A DNA stretch of 10,998 bases from Bacteroidales bacterium UBA6192 (GTDB lineage Bacteria; Bacteroidota; Bacteroidia; Bacteroidales; F082). The position numbers and the translations under genes were made by a program. The stretch covers positions 18,185-29,182 of the forward strand of contig DITE01000051.1 in assembly GCA_002422725.1 (NCBI GenBank), written 5' to 3'. The notes beneath the pieces were generated by a model. That model saw only the letters and a program-made list of their open reading frames with translations. It had not been told where the DNA came from and ran no database searches. Shown piece after piece: positions 1 through 5,958 of the stretch; position 1 is the first letter of the stretch; each line of letters begins with the position of its first letter.

Positions 1-16
1 TTAATCGCGTCTCTGC
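1..16. repeat. Palindromic REP-like repeat, copy A (right half only, cut by window edge)
   Basis: Positions 1-16 are identical to positions 500-515 of the perfect palindrome copy. The window begins two bases left of the palindrome centre, so the other arm, if present, lies outside. This copy is inside the transposase coding frame, where it reads Glu-Thr-Arg-Leu on the minus strand. Confidence 0.8.
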
Positions 17-334
17 ATCAACCCCTGCATCAACCCCTGCATCAACCGTGACAATATCTGTTTTATCAATGATCAATATTCCATGCACATGATCGGGCAT
101 GACCACAAAATTCCCTAATGCAGCAAATGGAAAATGGTTTGGGATTTCCATCCAAAATTGTTCTGCCAATCTCCCGATTTCATTGAATATCATTGCGAAA
201 TCAGAAATTTCTCCAAAAAAATGTTCGCGATTATTTGTGCAAATGGTAATAAAATACGCACCATTTTGCCCATAATCATACCCCTGCAAGCGGGCTGATT
301 GAATGCGGTATTTATTTAGAAATTTGTCTGACAT
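1..334 (-). CDS. IS200-like / REP-associated Y1 transposase, N-terminal part (runs off left edge)
   Basis: A reading frame starts at the ATG at 334 and stays open for 111 codons to the left edge, so the C-terminal part is not in the window. The N-terminus matches the Y1 (HUH) transposase family of IS200 and REP-associated tyrosine transposases (RAYTs). It shows the Tyr-Phe-Ile-Thr-Ile-Cys-Thr strand (residues 28-33), a FFGEI turn (39-43), and the signature VVMPDHVHGI at 77-86, with the metal-binding HUH pair His82 and His84. The catalytic Tyr would lie beyond the window. Family members nick and rejoin single-stranded DNA at hairpins. After residue 97 the frame enters a tandem VDAG repeat and then ETRL, which is the first half of the palindromic repeat also found upstream of the gene. 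That insertion sits between the HUH strand and the rest of the catalytic core. No frameshift or stop is visible. Family call is confident; RAYT rather than mobile IS200 is inferred from the nearby palindromes. Confidence 0.85.
   Translation of the reverse strand, partial: MSDKFLNKYRIQSARLQGYDYGQNGAYFITICTNNREHFFGEISDFAMIFNEIGRLAEQFWMEIPNHFPFAALGNFVVMPDHVHGILIIDKTDIVTVDAGVDAGVDAETRL
14..47. repeat. 12-bp tandem repeat (about 2.8 copies) inside the transposase gene
   Basis: The unit tgcatcaacccc occurs at 14-25 and 26-37, followed by ten further matching bases at 38-47. Because the unit is 12 bp it keeps the transposase frame and encodes Val-Asp-Ala-Gly repeats on the minus strand. It directly abuts the palindrome half at the left edge. 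A perfect in-frame tandem repeat like this is prone to copy-number change by slippage, so the encoded loop probably varies in length between strains (inference). Confidence 0.85.
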
Positions 335-371
335 AGAATTTTTAATACGAATCACTATCATTTTCCCAATT

Positions 372-405
372 GGCAGAGAGACGCGATTAATCACGTCTCT
401 CTGCC
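372..405. repeat. Palindromic REP-like repeat, copy B (34 bp, one mismatch)
   Basis: An inverted repeat with 17-bp arms at 372-388 and 389-405 and no loop. The arms pair except for one C/T difference (position 384 against 393). The core acgcgattaatc is shared with copy C, but the outer arm has an extra AG (gagagacg instead of gagacg). It lies 38 bp upstream of the transposase start codon. The single mismatch is transitional and suggests decay of an originally perfect palindrome. Confidence 0.85.
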
Positions 406-484
406 TTCAGCAAGGCATTTCCAGCCGTAAAGTTATGAAATCCACCAATCAACCAGGCACTTGTGGATAAATATATTCCATTCT

Positions 485-518
485 GCGGCAGAGACGCGAT
501 TAATCGCGTCTCTGCCGC
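485..518. repeat. Palindromic REP-like repeat, copy C (34 bp, perfect)
   Basis: A perfect 34-bp palindrome with 17-bp arms at 485-501 and 502-518, centred on ATTAAT. As single-stranded DNA or RNA it could fold into a cruciform or hairpin, the kind of structure recognised by Y1/RAYT proteins. In one frame the core is stop-free on both strands and encodes AETRLIASL either way. Confidence 0.9.
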
Positions 519-521
519 CCC

Positions 522-537
522 TAATCGCGTCTCTGCC
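522..537. repeat. Palindromic REP-like repeat, copy D (half copy)
   Basis: The 16 bases at 522-537 are identical to 501-516, the right arm of copy C, at a 21-bp offset. No matching left arm is present, so this is a half copy left by partial duplication or deletion. It lies 54 bp upstream of the -7-like box of the mannosidase gene. Confidence 0.85.
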
Positions 538-590
538 AACTTCGACACACAAAAATATATGCCGGTATAGGAGGGAGCCGTTAATCGGTG

Positions 591-598
591 TAATTTTG
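591..598 (+). promoter_or_regulatory. Bacteroidota -7 box (TAATTTTG) for the mannosidase gene
   Basis: The sequence matches the TAnnTTTG -7 consensus exactly. I see no good TTTG -33 element at the expected distance. The predicted transcript start near 605 gives a leader of about 30-45 nt to the ATG codons at 637 or 649. It also places the upstream TTG at 601 before the transcript start, which argues against that start. Confidence 0.5.
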
Positions 599-636
599 CT
601 TTGGGTTTGTTTTTTGTTTCACTCAATCTATTGCTT

Positions 637-3603
637 ATGTTGCCACGAATGTTGTTCAGAAGCCTGCTGTTTTTGCTGGTAATTCAGCTGTTGAATGCCT
701 GCCAGCCCGATACTGAACCGGTGGGTTTTGTCGATCCATTTATTGGCACAGGCGGCCACGGCCATACTTTCCCGGGGGCCACCATGCCATTCGGTATGGT
801 GCAGCTGAGCCCCGACACCCGCAAGGACAGTTGGGACGGCTGCTCGGGTTACCACTATTCCGACAGCACCATCATGGGTTTCAGCCACACCCATCTGAGC
901 GGCACAGGCGTTGGCGATTATGGCGACATACGCCTGATGCCCACCACCGGCGCCCTGCTTACCGAACCCGGCAGTGAAGCCAATCCGGCTTCGGGCTACC
1001 GCTCCTCCTTCAGTCATAGCACTGAGCAAGCCAGCCCGGGTTTCTACCGCGTTGAACTGAGCGACTACAACATACTGGCCGAGCTCACTGTGACCCCACG
1101 AACGGGATTTCACCGCTATACTTTTCAGGATGGAGGCGAGGCAAACATCATTATTGACCTTTTCGAAGGAGTGACCTCCGATAAAGTCATCGGGTCCGAA
1201 ATACAATTCATCAGCAACACCGAAGTGTCGGGCTTTCGCCGAACACAAGGCTGGGCCAAAGATCAGCATGTGTATTTTTATGCTGTGTTTTCAAAACCTT
1301 TCGAAAGCTTCGGCATAGCTGCAAATGAGGAGCTGCAGCCCGGAAAAAAATTGGAGTCGGGCAACAGACTAAAGGCCTGGGCCGGATATCGCCTTGCATC
1401 CGGCGAAAAAGTGCTGGTCAAGGTGGGCATTTCGGCTGTGGATGCCGAAGGGGCCAGGAAAAACCTGCTGGCTGAGAACCCGGGCTGGGATTTTGATGCA
1501 GTGAAAGCTGCCGCCACAGCCGAATGGAACAACGAACTGGGACGGATCGATGTGTCGGGCAAAAATAAGAAAGACCTGAGGGTGTTCTACACAGCCTTAT
1601 ACCATACCATGATAGCGCCTAACCTATTTAACGACAGCGATGGACGCTATCGCGGCCACGACGGGCTCATCCATCAGGCTGGCAACGAAAATCGCTACAC
1701 CGTATTTTCGCTCTGGGACACTTTCAGAACACTTCATCCGCTGTTTAACCTTGTTCAGCGCGAACGCAATGCCGCTATGATCCGCTCGATGCTCGATATC
1801 TACGACAAAGGCGGGCTGTTGCCTGTTTGGGAACTGGCAGCCAACGAAACATGGTGCATGATAGGCTATCACGCTGTGCCGGTGATTGCTGACGCCTGGG
1901 TCTGGGGCAACCGCGATTTCGACCACCAGAAAGCGCTCGAAGCCATGCAGAAAAGCGCTTCGCACGATCATCACGGACTTCAGTGGTATAAGCAACTGGG
2001 CTATATTCCGGCCAACAAGGAAAGTGAATCGGTTTCCAAAACCCTCGAATATGCCTATGACGATTGGTGCATAGCTTCTTTCGCCAGATCAACTGGCAAA
2101 GAGGAAGTGTACAAGGAGTATATTCAGCGAGCTCAATATTATATGAATCTGTACGATCCCGAAACAAAGTTTTTCAGGGGACGTCAAAATGGTGGGTTTA
2201 TTGCCCCTTTCGACCCTACACAGGTCAATTTTATGCTCACCGAAGCCAATTCGTGGCAATACAACTTTTTTGTTCCACAGGATATCAACGGACATATTGA
2301 ACTGATGGGCGGCCCGGCCGAATATGAAAAAATGCTTGATGAGCTGTTCGGTTCAACAGAAGGCATGAGTGGTCGTCAACAGTCGGACATCACCGGCCTG
2401 ATCGGGCAGTATGCTCATGGCAACGAACCAAGCCACCATATGGCTTATCTGTATAATTTTGTGGGCAAACCCCATAAATCGCAGGCGCTTCTGAAAAAAA
2501 TCATGGATGAGTTGTATACGGATCAGCCTGATGGGTTGAGTGGGAACGAGGATTGTGGACAGATGTCGGCATGGTATGTTATGAGTGCACTCGGAATGTA
2601 TCCTGTTACTCCGGGTTCGGGATATCTGGTAATCGGAACTCCCCGTTTTGAGCAGGCAACCGTCTTTCTGGATCAAAACAAGGCATTCAGAATCAAAGCC
2701 GGCAACCTCAGCAATAAAAACAGGTATGTGAAGTCAGTTTCGCTCAATGGCCAACCTTACACCAAATCGTATCTTCCTGTGGCAGAAATTCTCAAAGGCG
2801 GCGAACTTGTTTTTGAGATGACTTCATCACCCTCGTCTTGGGGGACCTCCTTGTCCGATGTTCCTGTGCAGAAAATATCGGCTGATGCAGCATTTCTGCC
2901 TGTTCCCTGGATTTCGTCTGAAAGCAAAACATTTACCACTTCCATTGATGTAAGCATGGGGCATCTGAAGCCCGAAGCCCGGATTTATTACACTCTTGAT
3001 GGCAGTGAACCCGACACAGCTTCTGCCGTGTACGACTCAACCATTGAGCTTCAGCAATCAACGCAGATAAAAGCCATGTCAGTGCTGAATGCTGCAGAGA
3101 GTAAAACCATAACAGCCGAGTTCTTCAGAATACCCGCCGGAAGATCGATCGAACTGCTCACCGATTACAATGCCCAATATCATGCAGGAGGCCGGATTGC
3201 ACTTATTGACAATCAACATGGTACAGATGATTTCAGGACTGGAAGCTGGCAGGGTTATCATGGAAACGATCTTGTCGCTGTGGTTGATCTGGGTAGCCTG
3301 CAGCCGGTGAAAGAAATTAAAGTTGGCTTTCTGCAGGATCAGAATTCATGGATATTCATGCCATTGTGGGTAAATTTTGAGGTGTCGGTCGATGGAGTTG
3401 TTTTTACCGATGCAGGAAAGGTATTTAATACATTGCCTTCTCGATCCAGCGGGGCGATTATCAGGTCTTTTGATCAAAAAATTAATAATCAAACTATTCG
3501 TTTTGTGAAGGTTACGGCGAAAAACAGAGGAGTGTGTCCCGACTGGCATCTGGGAGCAGGTGAACCTGCATGGATATTTGCAGACGAAATCATCGTGAAG
3601 TAA
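637..3603 (+). CDS. GH92 family exo-alpha-mannosidase, lipoprotein
   Basis: Calcium-dependent exo-acting alpha-mannosidases of GH92 trim mannose from N-glycans or fungal mannans. The protein starts with a lipoprotein signal (hydrophobic stretch ending LLNAC, Cys22 from the ATG at 637), so it should be a membrane-anchored, periplasmic or surface enzyme. The N-terminal beta domain begins with VDPFIGTGGHGHTFPGA. The (alpha/alpha)6 domain shows WDTFRTLHP (from residue 360), HGNEPSHH (from 594) and GNEDCGQMSAW (from 636), all typical of GH92. I have not aligned it to assign acid and base. After the catalytic unit (to about 745) there are a chitobiase-C-terminal/FN3-like domain (YYTLDGSEPD, near 784-793) and a discoidin (F5/8 type C)-like domain (about 845-988), so it is longer than minimal GH92 enzymes of roughly 750 residues. 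ATG 649 is an equally plausible start. No SusC/SusD genes are in the window. GC falls from about 60% near the 5' end to about 40% at the 3' end. Confidence 0.93.
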   Translation: MLPRMLFRSLLFLLVIQLLNACQPDTEPVGFVDPFIGTGGHGHTFPGATMPFGMVQLSPDTRKDSWDGCSGYHYSDSTIMGFSHTHLSGTGVGDYGDIRLMPTTGALLTEPGSEANPASGYRSSFSHSTEQASPGFYRVELSDYNILAELTVTPRTGFHRYTFQDGGEANIIIDLFEGVTSDKVIGSEIQFISNTEVSGFRRTQGWAKDQHVYFYAVFSKPFESFGIAANEELQPGKKLESGNRLKAWAGYRLASGEKVLVKVGISAVDAEGARKNLLAENPGWDFDAVKAAATAEWNNELGRIDVSGKNKKDLRVFYTALYHTMIAPNLFNDSDGRYRGHDGLIHQAGNENRYTVFSLWDTFRTLHPLFNLVQRERNAAMIRSMLDIYDKGGLLPVWELAANETWCMIGYHAVPVIADAWVWGNRDFDHQKALEAMQKSASHDHHGLQWYKQLGYIPANKESESVSKTLEYAYDDWCIASFARSTGKEEVYKEYIQRAQYYMNLYDPETKFFRGRQNGGFIAPFDPTQVNFMLTEANSWQYNFFVPQDINGHIELMGGPAEYEKMLDELFGSTEGMSGRQQSDITGLIGQYAHGNEPSHHMAYLYNFVGKPHKSQALLKKIMDELYTDQPDGLSGNEDCGQMSAWYVMSALGMYPVTPGSGYLVIGTPRFEQATVFLDQNKAFRIKAGNLSNKNRYVKSVSLNGQPYTKSYLPVAEILKGGELVFEMTSSPSSWGTSLSDVPVQKISADAAFLPVPWISSESKTFTTSIDVSMGHLKPEARIYYTLDGSEPDTASAVYDSTIELQQSTQIKAMSVLNAAESKTITAEFFRIPAGRSIELLTDYNAQYHAGGRIALIDNQHGTDDFRTGSWQGYHGNDLVAVVDLGSLQPVKEIKVGFLQDQNSWIFMPLWVNFEVSVDGVVFTDAGKVFNTLPSRSSGAIIRSFDQKINNQTIRFVKVTAKNRGVCPDWHLGAGEPAWIFADEIIVK

Positions 3604-3671
3604 TGATGGTTAAGTTTTGGCCTTAATTGCTAAAAAATCAAAATGAAAAGGATTTTAATACAAGTATCCGT

Positions 3672-3679
3672 TACCTTTG
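3672..3679 (+). promoter_or_regulatory. Bacteroidota -7 box (TACCTTTG) for the response regulator
   Basis: An exact TAnnTTTG match followed by C, 37 bp before the response regulator start at 3717. No clear TTTG -33 element is present. The same ttacctttgcc string occurs before the acid phosphatase gene, which supports it as a genuine promoter element of this genome. Confidence 0.5.
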
Positions 3680-3716
3680 CCCAAATATTAAAAGCCTATC
3701 CTGATCAGGAGTTGCC

Positions 3717-4100
3717 ATGGAGAATGTATCCGTAAGCCGGGGAACGATATTGCTTGTTGAAGATGAATACAGCAATTACTATTTCATGCAGATTTTGCTA
3801 CGTAATCTTAATTTTGAGGTGATACTTGCCTTAAATGGGCAGGAGGCAATTGACGCGGTAAAGGCAAACCAATCTATTGCATTGGTGTTTATGGATCTGA
3901 AAATGCCGGTTCTGAACGGATTTGAAGCAACAAGGCAGATAAAAATACTAAGACCAGATTTGCCGGTCATTGCACAAACTGCCTACACAATTAACACAGA
4001 TAAGTATGCAGCAATTGATGCGGGTTGCATTGGTTACATCACAAAGCCGGTTAAGAAATCAGAAATCATTGCATTTGTCGATAAGTATTTTCCACAATGA
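3717..4100 (+). CDS. Single-domain (CheY-like) response regulator receiver
   Basis: A 127-residue protein that is only a receiver domain. The acidic pocket is Glu15-Asp16 (LLVEDE), the phospho-acceptor is Asp60 (VFMDLKMP), the switch residue is Thr88 (AQTAY), and the conserved lysine is Lys110 (TKPV). All key residues are intact, so it should be phosphorylated by a partner histidine kinase. The sequence style (VLNGFEATRQI, GYITKPV) is that of receivers attached to hybrid histidine kinases. No output domain and no kinase gene are nearby, so its partner and role cannot be told from context: phosphorelay intermediate, or regulator through protein-protein contact. It has its own promoter and is convergent with the next gene, 42 bp away. 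Confidence 0.92.
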   Translation: MENVSVSRGTILLVEDEYSNYYFMQILLRNLNFEVILALNGQEAIDAVKANQSIALVFMDLKMPVLNGFEATRQIKILRPDLPVIAQTAYTINTDKYAAIDAGCIGYITKPVKKSEIIAFVDKYFPQ

Positions 4101-4142
4101 TTGTTATTCAGGATCGGGACTGAAAAGTCTTTGCACTGGGTT

Positions 4143-4562
4143 CTATTCTGCTGTACGTTCCACCCTGACGACAAAGTATTTTGTGTCGCCCCTCCACGGA
4201 AATTTTTTGTAACGCTTGATAAAGTGAAGGTTAACCCGCTCACCGCTTAATGCAACTTCTTCAAGGCTTTTAATCACTTCTTTATGGCTTTTCTCGATGG
4301 AAAAATCGAATGATTCAGCTATCGGACTGGTGCCCTTGAGTGCCCCAAATGTTTCGAGGTTTAATTTGCCTTCATAAGTTTTAAAAACGACACCCTTTTG
4401 TGTAACCCTGAGCACCTTTCCTGCCATAACACCCCGTTCATAAACTCCCCAGTAATAGAATGAAAATAGCGAAATAAGCAATACCGCCAGAATGATTAGG
4501 GTGATGCTGACAACTCGGCCAAAGACTTTTTTTGATTTCTGAGCAAAAGTGGTGTTTTCCAT
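4143..4562 (-). CDS. Small membrane-anchored protein of a Bacteroidota family, unknown function
   Basis: A 139-residue protein with a short basic N-terminus, one transmembrane segment (about residues 17-38) and a soluble remainder that should face the periplasm. It belongs to a conserved family in Bacteroidota, recognised from GKVLRVTQKGVVFKTYEGKLNL after the membrane segment and FPWRGDTKYFV near the C-terminus (121-131). To my recollection members are often labelled '6-phosphogluconate dehydrogenase' in databases. Nothing here supports that name: there is no Rossmann fold and the protein is far too short. The C-terminal part looks like a small beta-rich domain. Convergent with the response regulator, monocistronic, with a good -7 box upstream. 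Function is unknown. Confidence 0.8.
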   Translation of the reverse strand: MENTTFAQKSKKVFGRVVSITLIILAVLLISLFSFYYWGVYERGVMAGKVLRVTQKGVVFKTYEGKLNLETFGALKGTSPIAESFDFSIEKSHKEVIKSLEEVALSGERVNLHFIKRYKKFPWRGDTKYFVVRVERTAE

Positions 4563-4619
4563 GGGGTTATTTATTCATGATAGGATTAAGAGCCCGGGAT
4601 GAATATGGTGAATTCGAAA

Positions 4620-4627
4620 CAAATGTA
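4620..4627 (-). promoter_or_regulatory. Bacteroidota promoter (-7 TACATTTG) for the small membrane protein
   Basis: On the minus strand TACATTTG fits TAnnTTTG exactly. A CTTG at 4651-4648 sits 24 bases upstream, a three-of-four match to the -33 TTTG element at plausible spacing. The leader to the ATG at 4562 would be about 50 nt. Confidence 0.55.
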
Positions 4628-4665
4628 CATCAATGATCTTAGCTTGTCAAGACACGAAGTATAAA

Positions 4666-4700
4666 AAAAGGAGGCTTGTGTTAAGTAACAGCCTCCTTTT
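4666..4700 (-). terminator. Intrinsic terminator of the DHOD-like gene
   Basis: The inverted repeat aaaaggaggc (4666-4675) / gcctcctttt (4691-4700) has a GC-rich core and a loop of about 15 nt. On the minus strand the hairpin is followed by a run of T (4669-4663). It begins 12 bp past the stop codon of the minus-strand gene, so it ends that transcript. Confidence 0.85.
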
Positions 4701-4712
4701 ATTATGCGTTAT

Positions 4713-5726
4713 TTACCTTAAAGGATATTTTTTGAAAATCTCATTCGATTTCATCAGAATGTCAACATATTGAGCCCTTCTGTATGTGTAAGGATCCTTG
4801 GTGTGCAGGTTCGACAGCTTGCCGCGGAAACTTTCCAGGGTGTCGTATTGCTTGGTGGTCATCCAGTCTTCAATGTCCTGAAGCATGCGTGTAATTTGTT
4901 TTGGCCCATGTTTGTATATGGTGCTGACAACCTGCACAACATCTGCACCTGCCAGGATCATTTTGATAACATCGGCACCGGTGAAAACGCCCATTGAAGA
5001 GCAAATGCTGGCATCGAGCTGACCATAAAGCAATCCGGCGAACCTGAGTGCAAGGCGCGCATCCTGTTCATGGCTCAGGTTGTAGGGAAAATGGTGGGTT
5101 TCTGAGTCAATATTGATGTCAGGTTGAAAAAGCCGGTTAAACAACACAAAGCCGTCTGCTCCCCTTTTTGTCATCTCGGCAATTGTAAAGAGTGGGTTCG
5201 TGTAAAAAGGGCTTAATTTCACGCTAACAGGTATTGTCACTGCTTTCTTAACGCCTTCAATAACATCGAGTTCTTCGTTGATGATGCCCCTGCCATCCAC
5301 ATCAAAATCAACAGGCACTGCGTAGAAGTTCAACTCAATGGCATCTGCGCCTGCGTTCTGCAATCGTTTGGCATACTCATACCAGGTTTCATCATACACG
5401 GCATTTAAGCTGGCAATCAGGGGTATATTGATTGCTTTTTTTGCCTTTTCGAAAGCAAAAATGAACTCATCAGCACCCGCTTCATACAGATTGTCATGAA
5501 ACAGATTGGTCATTTCGGCATTACGTTCGTTGTAATCAGTCATATCCTGATGAAGCTCAAGGTTTTCGAGATGGATCTGCTCCTCGAACAACGATTTGTA
5601 AACGATTGCAGCAGCTCCTGCATCCTCCAGTTTTTTCAACATATCGGTGTCGGTAACCAGATTGCTGGCGCCGACAATAATCGGGTTTCTCAGATCAAGT
5701 CCTAAGTATTTCGTCTTGATATCCAT
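4713..5726 (-). CDS. Dihydroorotate dehydrogenase-like FMN flavoprotein lacking the catalytic Cys/Ser
   Basis: A 337-residue TIM-barrel protein of the class 1 DHOD superfamily. The N-terminus TKYLGLDLRNPIIVGAS, the Lys in VYKSLF (Lys44), the ELN strand (Asn133), the VKLSP strand (Lys170), and the FMN-phosphate end (MGVFTGADVIKMILAGADVVQV) all fit. True class 1 DHODs and dihydropyrimidine dehydrogenases carry the base cysteine in an N-x-S-C-P loop after the ELN strand, and class 2 uses serine. Here that loop reads NFYAVPVDFD (133-142), with no Cys or Ser. The MGLPN-type substrate loop is also absent. Pyrimidine synthesis is therefore doubtful, and the name pyrD should not be used. The gene is monocistronic, divergent from PFOR, with a strong terminator. 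I recall the same pairing with PFOR in other Bacteroidota, which hints at a redox role linked to ferredoxin metabolism (inference). The substrate is unknown. Confidence 0.85.
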   Translation of the reverse strand: MDIKTKYLGLDLRNPIIVGASNLVTDTDMLKKLEDAGAAAIVYKSLFEEQIHLENLELHQDMTDYNERNAEMTNLFHDNLYEAGADEFIFAFEKAKKAINIPLIASLNAVYDETWYEYAKRLQNAGADAIELNFYAVPVDFDVDGRGIINEELDVIEGVKKAVTIPVSVKLSPFYTNPLFTIAEMTKRGADGFVLFNRLFQPDINIDSETHHFPYNLSHEQDARLALRFAGLLYGQLDASICSSMGVFTGADVIKMILAGADVVQVVSTIYKHGPKQITRMLQDIEDWMTTKQYDTLESFRGKLSNLHTKDPYTYRRAQYVDILMKSNEIFKKYPLR

Positions 5727-5958
5727 AGCGTTATGTTTTTTGTTAGTGCAATTGATGTATCAGATGTATCAGGGCGTAAATGTAGACATTTTTAAAATGC
5801 ATTTCCGTTCTCACTATTAATCTAAAATCATTATAAATAAGCCTGATGTATCATAGTTTAGGGTTTCGTTTCAATATAGGGTCTTGAAATTTAGTAATTT
5901 CGCAGTGATTTTACGAAATCAACGAATTGAAACGTAGAAGACTTAAAATAAATGCTTT
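5727..5958. promoter_or_regulatory. Divergent control region between the DHOD-like gene and nifJ, with TGATGTATCA boxes
   Basis: This 232-bp AT-rich region serves two divergent genes. TGATGTATCA occurs at 5753-5762 and 5844-5853; a copy lacking only the first T follows in tandem at 5763-5771. Each box is an inverted repeat, TGAT-GT-ATCA. On the minus strand a -7-like TACATTTA (5777-5784, last base off consensus) could drive the DHOD-like gene and would place the tandem boxes at its transcript start. On the plus strand TAATTTCG (5895-5902, one mismatch) could be the nifJ -7 box. The boxes look like operator sites, but the regulator is unknown, and the spacing does not fit an FNR site (TTGAT-N4-ATCAA). 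Confidence 0.4.

Larger units (their letters stand above)
335..590. other. Intergenic region carrying the palindromic repeat cluster
   Basis: About 300 bp separate the transposase start (334) from the mannosidase start (637). The region holds repeat copies B, C and D, plus a short inverted repeat tgcctt/aaggca at 402-417 beside copy B. Short reading frames here on both strands arise from the stop-free palindrome and resemble no protein family I know, so I call no gene. Confidence 0.6.

Noticed and set aside
1..49. CRISPR array suggested by repeated units at the left edge
   Set aside because: The 12-bp units are directly tandem without spacers and lie in a coding frame; no spacer-repeat pattern is present.
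601..636. TTG at 601 as the start of the mannosidase
   Set aside because: It lies before the transcript start predicted from the TAATTTTG box at 591-598, and the ATG codons at 637 or 649 already give a normal lipoprotein signal length.
387..682. Short reading frames on both strands across the repeat cluster (minus 387-626; plus 461-682)
   Set aside because: They exist because the palindrome is stop-free in both directions. Both contain the ETRLIASL repeat peptide, overlap the mannosidase 5' end, and resemble no known family.
628..1269. Long minus-strand frame of 213 codons inside the GH92 gene
   Set aside because: A shadow frame of a strongly supported gene, with no recognisable protein features.
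4117..4133. gact-gaaa-agtc hairpin after the response regulator as a terminator
   Set aside because: The stem is only four to five pairs and is followed by just three T residues; not convincing.
5752..5762. FNR/CRP-type site in the nifJ upstream region
   Set aside because: The half sites TTGAT and ATCA are separated by two bases instead of four, so it does not fit the FNR consensus, and it does not resemble a CRP site.
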